Positions 37,472 to 46,527 are shown, counted from the first letter of the stretch. The stretch is DNA of 64,000 nt from JAUIIK01 sp041390865 (GCA_041390865.1 JAWKPC010000001.1:62001-126000), one strand, 5' to 3'. The notes: generated from the sequence alone by a model not told the origin. Translations and numbers: made by a program.

Positions 37472-38800
37472 CTACCCGGCCGGCTGGCGCAGGTTGACCA
37501 GCGGTTCCTCGTCAATATTCGTTCCGAGATCCGCCGAAAGCCTCGTGAAGCGCTCGATGATTTGTGCAGCCTCCTCACTATCGGCAAGCGTTGGACGTCC
37601 TCGATCGGCTGGCCGGTCCCCCAGTTGTAGGGATACCGGATAGATGTCGATCGATTTCAACGAGCGGTCTTCCCAGACGCAGACTGGCAGAAGCGTCTGC
37701 CAGTACCGGACATCGGCTGGAAATCCCTTCTCGCCGCCCTGGCTCCGCTGGTGAAAAAGCTGACCCGCATGGCTATCCCGATCGATCCGGAACGTCTCGT
37801 ACGAATCGGATGGAAGCTTGAACGTCAGCTCATTCTGTCCAACGAAGTTCCCAAGGCTGTAGAAGATCGGCGCGCCCTTGTACATTTCCAGACCGCGAAG
37901 AAGGTGCGGACCATGTCCGACAACTATATGGGCTCCTTCGTCGATCATCCGACGCGCAAACGTCCGGATGAACTCTGCCGGCGTCTCTTTGTCGCCACCA
38001 TCTTCGTGGGCGTGAATACTGACGATCACGATGTCGGCCCGCGCCCGGCACTCACCGACCCAGCTCGCGATCGCTTCCAGGTCTCGCTCGTCGGGCGCCG
38101 TTGTCGACGTTGTTTCCTCTCCTGCCTTGAACTTCTCATTCAAGAACGGGAATACGTCCGGATCGTCAGGTGGAAAACCAAACCCCAGCTGAATGCGTTC
38201 GAGCCGCTTGCGTTCCATTCCGAGCTGCTCGGCAATCTGCTGGATTACCCGCATCTGATCTTCAGTTAGGGTATACGTCGTCGAGTACCGAAGTGGATTG
38301 AGGCCAGGCCGGCCCTGGACGTCCGGTCGCTGCTCGCTTGCCTGCTGGCCGCGGGCAAATGTCGAGGCACAGGAGAGCAGCGCGACCGAGCCGGCGTCGG
38401 TATCGAGATAAACCGGAGCTCGCGCTTCCGCCAGGTTTGCGCCGATTCCCGAGTACCGGACATTCCGCCGTTTGAGGATGTCCATCAGCTCGAGCAGGCC
38501 GATCACTCCGTAGTTCAGGCTGTGATTGTTCGCCGCCCCCAGAAGGTTGAAGCCGCCGGCCGCAAGCTCATCGAGCACCCACTCGTGCGCGCCGAGATGG
38601 CTGCCGCCCGACTCCTCGACGGGATAGCCCACGAAATTGTTGGGCACGGTTTCGAGATTCGTGAATCCCACGTGAGAATCGCGAACCAGGTCATACATCG
38701 TTCTCGTTGCGTCATCCTGGTTGTGCATGAGACCGCGAGTGATCAGGCTGTCGCCCGTAAACGCCACACGCAACCCAGATTTCAGCATTCCCAGACTCAC
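37472..38800 (-). CDS. CapA-family protein (PGA_cap metallophosphatase fold), copy 2
   Basis: 442 residues, identical in length to copy 1 and similar throughout: VAFTGDSLITRG, HVGFTNLETVPNN, FNLLGAANNHSLNYG (Asn-His motif), VALLSCASTFARGQ, ADIVIVSIHAHE, HIVVGHGPHLLRGLE and APIFYSLGNFVGQNE. No signal peptide. GTG 38800 or ATG 38788 may start it. It precedes binding protein 3 by about 165 bases, so the order is CapA, receptor, DppB, DppC, whereas copy 1 follows its DppC. The repeated linkage of CapA with Dpp permeases argues for a shared substrate, perhaps gamma-glutamyl or wall-derived peptides, which is inference. Confidence 0.82.
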   Translation of the reverse strand: MSLGMLKSGLRVAFTGDSLITRGLMHNQDDATRTMYDLVRDSHVGFTNLETVPNNFVGYPVEESGGSHLGAHEWVLDELAAGGFNLLGAANNHSLNYGVIGLLELMDILKRRNVRYSGIGANLAEARAPVYLDTDAGSVALLSCASTFARGQQASEQRPDVQGRPGLNPLRYSTTYTLTEDQMRVIQQIAEQLGMERKRLERIQLGFGFPPDDPDVFPFLNEKFKAGEETTSTTAPDERDLEAIASWVGECRARADIVIVSIHAHEDGGDKETPAEFIRTFARRMIDEGAHIVVGHGPHLLRGLEMYKGAPIFYSLGNFVGQNELTFKLPSDSYETFRIDRDSHAGQLFHQRSQGGEKGFPADVRYWQTLLPVCVWEDRSLKSIDIYPVSLQLGDRPADRGRPTLADSEEAAQIIERFTRLSADLGTNIDEEPLVNLRQPAG

Positions 38801-38884
38801 TTTCCACGACGACAGCCCCGGCGATCTTCGCCGTTCTATCGTCAGAACCGATTAATTGACCGAGACTAGCGAAGCAAAGTGAGG

Positions 38885-39769
38885 TCAGTCAACCGCCGGG
38901 TCCGGCTCGCGGCCGTCGATACGCAACCAGCCTTTCAGCCGGTCCTTCACGGCCTCGACAGACTCTTCATCAGCCAGTTGTTTCTTCAGGCGCGACCACG
39001 TTCCACGGTCGGTCCGGTAGACCGAGCGATTACCCCGCTTATCGAAGAAAGCAAAGAGTTCGCCCTGTTGGAGCTGAAACCATCGATACGTCGTCGTTGC
39101 GACGTTGGCGCCGTGGCGATCGTCCGGTCCCATGCTGGAAAGCTCCGCCGCATGCAAGTAGAGCGGGTGATACTGCCCGTCGATCTCTTCGTCGTCGATG
39201 TAGATCTCCCGTGCCGCCGTCAGCCCGGGATTCTCGACGATAAGTTCGACGACTGCCCGGAGAAACCGTGGATATAGCGGCGCTTCTTCGTATTCACGAA
39301 GCCGGTTATCCGAGTTCTTGCCGAGCGCCGGCGCCTTGATGTGCTTCAAGATAGCCGCGATCGTTCCGTCCGCATCCGTCTCCAGGTTCGGCCCAGTCGC
39401 TACGCGGAGATTGCCGCCCGGGCTCGTGTATCGAGGGGCATCCTCGCCATCGAGCATGAGCATCCCGAATTCATTCGCCGGTTGATACTGGAACGCAGCG
39501 CCGCTCACCCGCCGCGTAATCAGGAATCGGTCCCAGCCATGCTCGGGGTGAAACACCGGAAGAACATCGACCGCGGTTTTGAGGAACCGGTCTTCGATGA
39601 TCGCCAGCGCGATGATCCATCCATAGGCGTACGCCAGCCGATTGGGCGTCGCGGCATAGAACTGCTCTGGAGTGATCGAATCGTCAAGTGGAATCGGAGG
39701 AAGATCACCATAATTCTCGCGGGCAATCGAGACGAGTTCGCTGATGCTCTTCTGAACGGTTCCGGTCAC
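38885..39769 (-). CDS. Unrecognised 294-residue protein coupled to the degenerate ABC ATPase
   Basis: No family recognised. Soluble, acidic, no signal peptide; a weakly hydrophobic stretch LAYAYGWIIALAIIED near residue 45 is too short and charged to be a sure membrane helix. Other visible features: a WDRFLITRRVSGAAFQYQPANEFGM region near 78, RFLRAVVELIVENPGLTAA near 168, and a C-terminal helix rich in Lys, Glu and Asp. Its start overlaps the stop of the degenerate ABC ATPase by four bases (translational coupling), so the two products probably act together. It ends 84 bases before CapA copy 2. Confidence 0.55.
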   Translation of the reverse strand: MTGTVQKSISELVSIARENYGDLPPIPLDDSITPEQFYAATPNRLAYAYGWIIALAIIEDRFLKTAVDVLPVFHPEHGWDRFLITRRVSGAAFQYQPANEFGMLMLDGEDAPRYTSPGGNLRVATGPNLETDADGTIAAILKHIKAPALGKNSDNRLREYEEAPLYPRFLRAVVELIVENPGLTAAREIYIDDEEIDGQYHPLYLHAAELSSMGPDDRHGANVATTTYRWFQLQQGELFAFFDKRGNRSVYRTDRGTWSRLKKQLADEESVEAVKDRLKGWLRIDGREPDPAVD

Positions 39770-40944
39770 GCTAGCGGCTCCTGACTCTCAGACTGATCGG
39801 CTTCATCCGGTATCCACGCGTCGTTCTCGGGCTGCTCGTCCTCTGGCATATCCATGACATGTAGGGCGTGTGATGGAAGGACGATCGTTCGTCTCCCCCG
39901 ATTCTTCAGTTCCAACTGCCGGAACAGCGGCTCGCTGACCGATATCTCCAGAACCCGTGACGATGGAGCACCATCAGGATGGAACACCAGCGTATGAAGG
40001 GCCCCGTAATCGGTCGTCTCGAGAACCGTGCCGAACAAGGCGTTGTCGTTTGAAGGCGCGGAGTCCTGTTCGCCAAGAATACGGATATGCTCCGGGCGGA
40101 TCACCATCTCGACCGCGCCAATGTCGTGGTTCACCCCCGATACGTGAAGCGTTCCCATGTCGGTTCCGACCGCGACTCCATCGTCAAACGATTCGAGGAC
40201 GTTGCCGGGGAAGACGTTTACCGACCTGACGAGCTCGGCGACCATGCGGTTGACCGGCCGCGTCACCAATGTTCGCGGCGGATCGAACTGGAGGAGTTGC
40301 CCCTCGTGGATCAGCCCGATCCGGTCCGCAATCTCATAAGCCTCTTCGAGGTCTGTTGTCGCGACGATTGCCGGCACGCTGATCAGGCGCCGGATTCGTT
40401 GGATATCCTGGCGGAGCTTTCTCTGAAGCGCCACTCCCATGTTCTCGAAAGGCTGGTCTATCAGCAGCACCTCGGGGTCAAGGACCAGCGTCCTCGCAAT
40501 GGCGACCCAGTACTGCTCGCGCGGATCGAGATCCCGCACCAGGCGGTTGCGGCGCTCGGAGAGCGACAGCAACTGAAGCGTTTCGTCAATCCGCCGTTCC
40601 GCCTCATGTTCGGACATCGGATACCCGCGGCGGAACGGGTAACGCACGTTTTCAGCCACCGACTGCTGTGGAAAGAGCGATGAGACGTTGGGAATCCAGC
40701 CGACATGGCGCTCGGCCGAAGGAAGGTTGATCGCCAGCGACGGGTTGAACACCGTCCGGCCCTGGATCTCGATCAGACCGTTCTCTGGCGTGTACACCCC
40801 AGCCAGCGACCGGAGGATCTCGGTCTTTCCAGCGCCCTCGCGGCCGAGCAGAGCAACAAGTTCGTTGCCGAGTGAGATGTCAACGGAAAGCAGGTGGTTC
40901 CTGATGCGTGTCTGCAATTGAACCCGTATGAGATCCGACGACAC
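39766..40944 (-). CDS. ABC-type ATPase with TOBE-like tail and degraded catalytic motifs
   Basis: 392 residues with the layout of MalK/PotA/ModC-type ATPases: nucleotide domain (1-235) then a TOBE-like C-terminal region (240-365). Walker A is intact, GREGAGKTE. All other catalytic elements have changed: the Q-loop reads GWIPNVSSLF (Gln lost), the signature is LDPREQ instead of LSGGQ, Walker B reads VLLIDQPF (catalytic Glu is Gln), the D-loop is ENMGVAL, and the H-loop is VATTDLEEA (His is Thr). It may bind ATP but hydrolysis should be very poor. No permease adjoins it except the Dpp block downstream. It could be regulatory or a structural partner of the coupled unknown protein. Confidence 0.82.
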   Translation of the reverse strand: MSSDLIRVQLQTRIRNHLLSVDISLGNELVALLGREGAGKTEILRSLAGVYTPENGLIEIQGRTVFNPSLAINLPSAERHVGWIPNVSSLFPQQSVAENVRYPFRRGYPMSEHEAERRIDETLQLLSLSERRNRLVRDLDPREQYWVAIARTLVLDPEVLLIDQPFENMGVALQRKLRQDIQRIRRLISVPAIVATTDLEEAYEIADRIGLIHEGQLLQFDPPRTLVTRPVNRMVAELVRSVNVFPGNVLESFDDGVAVGTDMGTLHVSGVNHDIGAVEMVIRPEHIRILGEQDSAPSNDNALFGTVLETTDYGALHTLVFHPDGAPSSRVLEISVSEPLFRQLELKNRGRRTIVLPSHALHVMDMPEDEQPENDAWIPDEADQSESQEPLA

Positions 40945-40997
40945 AATCCCCCACCCTCATGCGCAATCAGCCTTATATCTGCTGCTAGACTACGCTC

Positions 40998-41054
40998 CTT
41001 GCCGACCGGGCTCCCCCAGTCACCAGTCGGGCAAGCTCGTCCGGATGCCCGGAC
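40998..41054 (+). promoter_or_regulatory. Two hairpins in the thrC leader
   Basis: CTTGCC-GAC pairs with GTC-G-GGCAAG (40998-41035), then GTCCGG pairs with CCGGAC (41039-41054), ending about 20 bases before the thrC start. No known riboswitch core or T-box motif was recognised. A TAGACT at 40986 could be the -10 element. Leader control is a guess. Confidence 0.35.
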
Positions 41055-41075
41055 ATCACGGAAGGGTAACACCAC

Positions 41076-42188
41076 ATGTTCAAATGGCGCTACATGATCG
41101 GCGATCTGGAAGTCGGCTCGATTTCCGATCCAATATGGCAAGGACCCGAGGGCCAGCCGCTGGCACTGGAAGGCCCGAACACCATCGAGGAACTCGATTC
41201 CGAGCGGGTTGACATGGCTCGATACGCCTCGATCTTGCCGGTCGATCCCGATCTCTTCGTCACGCTCGGCGCGGGAATGACACCGCTGATCGACGGCGTT
41301 CTCGCTGGTCGCCCGGTCAAGTTCAAGCTTGACTCGCTACTCCCCACCGGTTCGTTCAAAGATCGCGGCGCGGCCGTCTCGGTAGCCCATCTCCGTCAGA
41401 TTGGAACCAGGCGAATTGTCATCGATTCTTCGGGGAACGCCGCTGCCTCGATGTCCGCGTTCTGCGCGGCGCACGGTATCGAGTGCGTCGTCTACGCTCC
41501 GGCAACCGCGTCACCCGGAAAGCTCGTTCAGTCGGCCGCCTACGGTTCGCAAGTGGTTCTCGTCGAAGGCGCCCGCGAGGATGTCGCGACAGCAGCGCAG
41601 GATGCGGCCACTGCATCGGACGACGTATCGTACGTAAGCCATAACTGGAGTCCGGTGTTTGCGGAAGGGGTGAAAACCTGGGCGATCGAAGTCTGGGAAC
41701 AGCTTGACCGGCAGCTCCCGCGACGGGTCTTCGTCCCGACCGGTGGGGGTAGCGCGCTTGCTGGCGCCCACAGAGGGTTTGCAGCAACTGGAGGGATGCC
41801 GGCGCTCATCGCCTGCCAGCCCGCCGCCTGCGCCCCGGTAGCGCTCGCAGCTTCGGCGGGCGCGGCGAGCGTCACCGGCGTTCAGCCACAATCGACCATC
41901 GCCGAAGGCGCCCGCATCTCCGACCCGCCTCGTGATTCGATGCTGCTAGATGCAATCTCGGATTCCGACGGCTGGGCGAGCGCCATCACGGAGGAGCAAA
42001 TTCGCGCCGCCTGCCTCGCACTCTGGCGACAAGGCATATACGCCGAACCCACGGCGGCTCTTGGCGCCGCCGCGTTCATCCAGGCCGTCTCCAGCGGAGT
42101 CGACCTTGATGGAATAAGCGTCGTACTGATCACCGGCAGCGGGCTCAAGGCGACCGAGACCGTCCAGCAGATTCTCGAAGAGGACTGA
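41076..42188 (+). CDS. thrC: Threonine synthase (PLP-dependent, fold type II)
   Basis: Converts O-phosphohomoserine to threonine. 370 residues. Motifs: TPLIDG near residue 69, the PLP lysine in PTGSFKDRGAAVSVA, SSGNAAASMSAFCAAHG, the phosphate-binding PTGGGSALAGAHRG, and a C-terminal ITGSGLKAT. Start ATG 41076 has GGAAGGG upstream. The N-terminal part (RYMIGDLEVGSI) is shorter than in the yeast-type enzyme, so it is the short bacterial/plant-type class. A cysteate or threonine dehydratase relative is possible, but SFKDRG and the GSGLK end fit threonine synthase best. Together with lysC at 51803 it gives two enzymes of the aspartate family within 12 kb. Confidence 0.85.
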   Translation: MFKWRYMIGDLEVGSISDPIWQGPEGQPLALEGPNTIEELDSERVDMARYASILPVDPDLFVTLGAGMTPLIDGVLAGRPVKFKLDSLLPTGSFKDRGAAVSVAHLRQIGTRRIVIDSSGNAAASMSAFCAAHGIECVVYAPATASPGKLVQSAAYGSQVVLVEGAREDVATAAQDAATASDDVSYVSHNWSPVFAEGVKTWAIEVWEQLDRQLPRRVFVPTGGGSALAGAHRGFAATGGMPALIACQPAACAPVALAASAGAASVTGVQPQSTIAEGARISDPPRDSMLLDAISDSDGWASAITEEQIRAACLALWRQGIYAEPTAALGAAAFIQAVSSGVDLDGISVVLITGSGLKATETVQQILEED

Positions 42189-42192
42189 GCAT

Positions 42193-43296
42193 CTAGCTCC
42201 GGGTCAAACTCGCAAGCACCATGTTGACGACCGAGACCAGTCTCCGGGTGAACGGCGGCCGCCCGGTGAGCGCGTGCTTGTTTGAAACATACCCGACAAC
42301 AATGTCGTTCTCCGGATCGATCCAGATCGTGCAGCCGCTGGCGCCGCCATGACCATAGCTCCCACGCGGCAGCAAGTCCGGCTGGAACGGGTTCGAACCG
42401 AGCGCCACCATGAACCCGATACCCCAGGGCGTCGGTACGTTACTGTCGAGAAACCCCGGGATGACCGACGCGGAGTGCCCGCCAGTCTGGTCGATCGTCA
42501 TCGCCCGAACCGTGGCATCCGACAGGAACCTTGGGCCTGACGGCGCGAAGTTCAGCCCGAACTTTACGAGGTCCCGAACCGACGCGACGGTTCCAAACGC
42601 CGGATGCGCCAGATTCAGGCCGTACCTTGAGTTGTACATCGCGCCGTCGGTGCCATCGGCATAGGTCCCCTCAACATGGGCGCACCGAGAAAGTTCCGCA
42701 TCATCCGGGCGGAATGTCGTCTCCTCGAGACCGGAGGGCCGGAGAACCAGTTCGTCGACAAGTGACACGAAGTCCTTGCCCGTCACCCGCTCGGCAACCC
42801 GGCCGGCGAGCGCCACACCGTAGTCGCTGTAGCTGAGCTTTTCGCCAGGCTTGAACATCAACGGGTAGATATAGGACTCGTCTATGAGTTCCCCATAGGG
42901 GACCTGGTTTTCGAGGCGCTTCGGGTGCTCCGGTGATTCATAGATCATGCCGGACGTGTGGGTGAGCAAGTGACGGAGGAGCACTTCATCCTTGCCACCA
43001 CCGGTGAACTCCGGGATAACCGACTGGACGGTCATGCCCAGGGTCAACTCGCCCTGTTCCACCAGGGACATGATCATCGCGGCGGTATAGAGCTTGGAAA
43101 TCGACGCCAGGGGCCAGATGACGTCAGGAGAGCTAGCTACCGATTCCCGAGCATGCCCTGAATACGAGTCCCACACCAGACGGCCCTGGTAGGCGACTGC
43201 CACGGCCGCTCCCGGAATCTCACCATCAGTCACCCACCGCTCGATTCTCGCCGCAACGCCGGCTAGGCGCTCTTCGTAGTTTCCGCTGTCTGTCAT
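42193..43296 (-). CDS. Serine hydrolase, beta-lactamase class C/esterase family
   Basis: About 367 residues of the class C beta-lactamase/EstB/D-aminopeptidase superfamily. The nucleophile Ser and Lys are in PLASISKLYTAAMI (SxxK), the second motif is YSDYGVALAG (Tyr with Asp in place of Asn in YxN), and the third is GHGGASGC (HGG in place of KTG), as in family VIII esterases. The ATG at 43296 starts MTDSGNYEERL; the open frame further upstream has no ribosome site and atypical composition. No signal peptide, so a cytoplasmic esterase or amidase is likelier than a beta-lactamase. Converges with thrC, four bases apart. Confidence 0.85.
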   Translation of the reverse strand: MTDSGNYEERLAGVAARIERWVTDGEIPGAAVAVAYQGRLVWDSYSGHARESVASSPDVIWPLASISKLYTAAMIMSLVEQGELTLGMTVQSVIPEFTGGGKDEVLLRHLLTHTSGMIYESPEHPKRLENQVPYGELIDESYIYPLMFKPGEKLSYSDYGVALAGRVAERVTGKDFVSLVDELVLRPSGLEETTFRPDDAELSRCAHVEGTYADGTDGAMYNSRYGLNLAHPAFGTVASVRDLVKFGLNFAPSGPRFLSDATVRAMTIDQTGGHSASVIPGFLDSNVPTPWGIGFMVALGSNPFQPDLLPRGSYGHGGASGCTIWIDPENDIVVGYVSNKHALTGRPPFTRRLVSVVNMVLASLTRS

Positions 43297-43426
43297 GTTC
43301 TGTTTCACCACATCCGTTTGTCGTCTAGTGCCGCAGGCCGCATGGCAGTCTAACGCCTTCCCCGCTCGGCGCAAGGCGAAGCCCTCGACGTTGTAACCCC
43401 GGGGACAGCTCGTGACCTCGCGCCGG

Positions 43427-45151
43427 CTAAACGGTGGCACCCCGCTGCGGCGCACGGTGCATGACAAAGGATTCGACGATCTGCGGATCGAACGTCTTCC
43501 CTCGCTCCGTCCAGAGCTGGCGGAGCGCATCCGTCGACGACATCGCATCCCGATACGGTCGCGGGCTGGTCATCGCATCGTACGCTTCGGCAACGGCGAG
43601 AATGCGTGCTAGAAGGGGGATATCTTCCTCCTTTAGCCCGTCAGGGTAGCCTTCGCCATCCCAGCGCTCCCGCAGATGAAGCACCGCATCGCGCGCATCT
43701 CCAAAGAACGAGACTGGTTCGACGATGCCGGCGCCAAGGACCGGAATCCGCTTCACCTGGGTCCATTCTTCGTCGGTCAACGCGTCCCGCTTGGTGAGGA
43801 TCTGATTGCTGATGCCGATCCGGCCGAGATCGTGGACTTCCGCGGCATAGAGAAGCTGCCGCTGGTCGTGCTCGGACAGCTCGAGGATCTCGGCGATCTC
43901 CAGGGCCACTTTCGCAACCCGGCGGCTATGACCGCTGCTGTGCGCGTCGCTCTCATCGAACGAGGCGCTCACTGCGGCGACGGCTGTCAGATATCCTCGC
44001 TCCATGTCGCCCGCAACTCGCGATATCGCCAGATCCGGGGTTATCCACGGCGACAGCTCCGAGGCCATCCCGATCGCGTCATCTATGAGCCGTTGATCTT
44101 CGAGTTCCCGCCAGGCAATGTGAATCACCCCGAGGCTGGCCCCGAGGCGCCACAGTGGAACAATAGCCAGCGCCTTGACGCCGAGCCGGCGGCACACCAG
44201 CGCATTCAAGTTCGCACCATCGTCGTAGATCTGCCGAGGCTGCCCGTCCGAGATAGCCTCCTGCGAGAGGGAAGCCAGGCCCGACCGGAGCTTGTCGGCA
44301 TCGAGGTCAAGCGCCCCACGCTCGACGACGGCCCGCAGGATCGTCGTCTCAGGGATCAGCTCGGCAACGGCGACGTAGGTCGGAGAAAATCTGGTTTGCA
44401 GAACATCCGCAGCGACTCTTGCGGCTTCAAGTGGGGTTTCTGCACGCAGCATTTTTTCCCGGTGAATGTCCGTCAGAACTGCCGCCATTCGCTTCGCTGA
44501 GCTGCGTCGACGGGAAGCGCGGGCTCCTGGGCCGGAGAGCCGTTCTCCGGCGAAGAACCCTGCCACCGAAAGCGCGGCGACCGATGCGAGATAGAAACCG
44601 GTCGGCGCGACGGGTTCGTCGAGCACGATCGTCAGATAGATGCCGGCAAAGAGACATGTCGCAAGCGTTCCGAGCAGGACGACATCGGGCAGGAAATCCC
44701 ACCGAAACGTGGCGCTGGCGACAAGGGCAAGCGCCGGGAGTGCCAGGAAGAACGGGCTCAGCGCCGAGCCGCTGAATATGGCCGCGACGCCGACGGCGAC
44801 CATCCCTGCGATCGCCAGACTATCGACGGCGAGCCCGCTGGCACGATTCGATCGGCAGAGCCAGGTTCGAATCGACCATGCGAGCCCGGCGACGATTGTC
44901 AGACCGACGAGAATCAGCGATGCACTCGAATTGCCCGAATCCATCACCGACCATGCAGCGGATATACCGGCAGCGAGCCAGATCACAACAACGGACGGCA
45001 TCGCCCAGTCCATCGGCTGAACGCCCGATTCGTGCATTGATTCGCTCCGGGGCGAAACCTGGTCGACACCCTCGGCGCGCATCGCACCCGGCTTTGACAT
45101 CCCTGGCGGACGCAGCGTTGATTCCATGGCCCTATTCGCTCTCAGCATCAT
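43427..45151 (-). CDS. Membrane protein with GAF-like and HD-GYP domains
   Basis: 574 residues (start uncertain: 45151, or ATG 45127 with GGG just before it). About six hydrophobic helices lie between residues 45 and 205, a GAF-like sensor domain spans about 220-380, and an HD-GYP output domain, which in active members cleaves cyclic di-GMP, spans 390-565. The HD pair is EVHDLGRIGI, with Arg replacing the usual Lys, and the GYP region is LRERWDGEGYPDGL, where the expected His-His-Glu is Leu-Arg-Glu. Loss of these His residues may weaken metal binding. Probably a membrane signalling protein, with catalysis uncertain. Diverges from the aminotransferase at 45355. Confidence 0.82.
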   Translation of the reverse strand: MMLRANRAMESTLRPPGMSKPGAMRAEGVDQVSPRSESMHESGVQPMDWAMPSVVVIWLAAGISAAWSVMDSGNSSASLILVGLTIVAGLAWSIRTWLCRSNRASGLAVDSLAIAGMVAVGVAAIFSGSALSPFFLALPALALVASATFRWDFLPDVVLLGTLATCLFAGIYLTIVLDEPVAPTGFYLASVAALSVAGFFAGERLSGPGARASRRRSSAKRMAAVLTDIHREKMLRAETPLEAARVAADVLQTRFSPTYVAVAELIPETTILRAVVERGALDLDADKLRSGLASLSQEAISDGQPRQIYDDGANLNALVCRRLGVKALAIVPLWRLGASLGVIHIAWRELEDQRLIDDAIGMASELSPWITPDLAISRVAGDMERGYLTAVAAVSASFDESDAHSSGHSRRVAKVALEIAEILELSEHDQRQLLYAAEVHDLGRIGISNQILTKRDALTDEEWTQVKRIPVLGAGIVEPVSFFGDARDAVLHLRERWDGEGYPDGLKEEDIPLLARILAVAEAYDAMTSPRPYRDAMSSTDALRQLWTERGKTFDPQIVESFVMHRAPQRGATV

Positions 45152-45248
45152 GCGCCGTCGGAGTCGGCGGCCGCTTGTGGCAACAAAGTACTGTGTTCAG
45201 GGTACTTTTCTACCGATCCGACCGGGACGGTCGCAGGTCCTATGAAAA

Positions 45249-45278
45249 CCGGTACTCAGGTCATGATCAGCCGGTACT
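45249..45278. repeat. Direct repeat CCGGTACT, 22-base period
   Basis: CCGGTACT occurs at 45249-45256 and 45271-45278, two helical turns apart, in the 203-base region between the divergent HD-GYP gene and the aminotransferase. This spacing suits a regulator dimer, but no family is indicated. Confidence 0.3.
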
Positions 45279-45354
45279 GATCCGCTGGAGACAGGACGTC
45301 TTGCCCTGCGACACGTCTACAATGCGCCAGCAACAGATAGAGACTGGAGTGGAC

Positions 45355-46527
45355 ATGAGCAACATACAGGCAGCGAAGCGGCTCACGGGATTCGGCACCT
45401 CGGTGTTTACCGAGATGAGCGTGCTGGCCGTCGAGCACGAAGCGATCAATCTCGGGCAGGGCTTCCCCGATTTCGGCGGACCGGATTTCGTGAAGAATGC
45501 CGCGGTTGAGGCGATTCAAAGCGACTTGAATCAATATGCACCAAGCCATGGCCTGGCCCGGCTGCGAGAGGCAATCGCCGCAGACTGGTCAGAGCAGCAT
45601 AACGTTGACGTTGATCCGGACGCAGAGATCACCGTGACATCCGGCGCGACGGAAGCGCTGCTCTCAGCCCTCCTGGCATTCGTCGATCCGGGCGATGAAG
45701 TCATCTTCTTCGAACCGTTCTATGACTCCTACGTGCCACAAACCGTCTTCGCCGGTGGCATTCCGAAGGTCGTTACCCTGCGCCCTCCGACGTGGAGCTT
45801 CGACCGTGACGAGCTTCGGAACGCCTTCACTGACAAGACGAAACTCTTCCTCCTCAACACGCCGCACAATCCAACTGGAAAAGTCTTCACCGTTGAAGAA
45901 CTCGAGTTCATCGCCGATCTCTGCAAGGAACGGGACGTTATGCTCCTTGCCGACGAAGTGTATGAACGCATCATCTTCGACGGACTGAGCCACAGGCCTA
46001 TCTCGACGCTACCGGATATGTGGCGGCGGACGCTGACGATCAACTCCACCGGCAAGACCTTCTCGATGACCGGCTGGAAGATCGGCTACGTGACCGGCAG
46101 TTCCGACCTCCAGCGGCATCTCCGAGCGACGCATCAGTTCAACGTCTTCGCGACGGCTACTCCACTCCAGCACGGTATGGCCATCGCGCTTGAAGAGGCG
46201 GCAAGATCCAACTATTATGTCCAGCTCCGGGCGGACTATCAGGCTCGACGAGACCGGTTGATGGCAATCCTCGGCGACGCCGGCCTGCCACCGCTCCCGG
46301 TACAGGGAAGCTATTTCCTCATGTCCGACATCACCGATCTGGGATTCGACAACGACGTAGCGTTTTGCCGCCATCTGGTTACCGAGACCGGCGTAGCAGC
46401 GATACCTCCGTCAGCGTTTTATCTTGATCCGGCGACCGCCCCGAATCTCGCCCGCTTCTGTTTTGCGAAACGGGACGAGACGATGGATCAGGCGGCCGAA
46501 CGCCTGGGACGCCTGACCAGGCGGTAG
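45355..46527 (+). CDS. Class I/II aminotransferase (kynurenine/methionine aminotransferase-like)
   Basis: 390-residue fold-type I PLP enzyme. The start ATG 45355 follows GGAGTGG. Motifs: INLGQGFPDFGGPDFV near the N-terminus, TSGATEALLSALLAFVDPGDEV, NTPHNPTGKVFT with the PLP-contacting Asn, LADEVYERIIFDG with the Asp that binds the pyridine N, and the PLP lysine in STGKTFSMTGWKIGY, then the substrate-carboxylate Arg in LARFCFAKRDE. This pattern matches YbdL/kynurenine aminotransferase III rather than aspartate aminotransferase. The open frame continues upstream but without ribosome sites. It ends 155 bases before the LysM gene. Confidence 0.9.
   Translation: MSNIQAAKRLTGFGTSVFTEMSVLAVEHEAINLGQGFPDFGGPDFVKNAAVEAIQSDLNQYAPSHGLARLREAIAADWSEQHNVDVDPDAEITVTSGATEALLSALLAFVDPGDEVIFFEPFYDSYVPQTVFAGGIPKVVTLRPPTWSFDRDELRNAFTDKTKLFLLNTPHNPTGKVFTVEELEFIADLCKERDVMLLADEVYERIIFDGLSHRPISTLPDMWRRTLTINSTGKTFSMTGWKIGYVTGSSDLQRHLRATHQFNVFATATPLQHGMAIALEEAARSNYYVQLRADYQARRDRLMAILGDAGLPPLPVQGSYFLMSDITDLGFDNDVAFCRHLVTETGVAAIPPSAFYLDPATAPNLARFCFAKRDETMDQAAERLGRLTRR

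Noticed and set aside
44860..44880. GGTTCGAATC resembling a tRNA T-loop
   Set aside because: No acceptor, D or anticodon stems can be formed around it, and it lies in the HD-GYP coding sequence.
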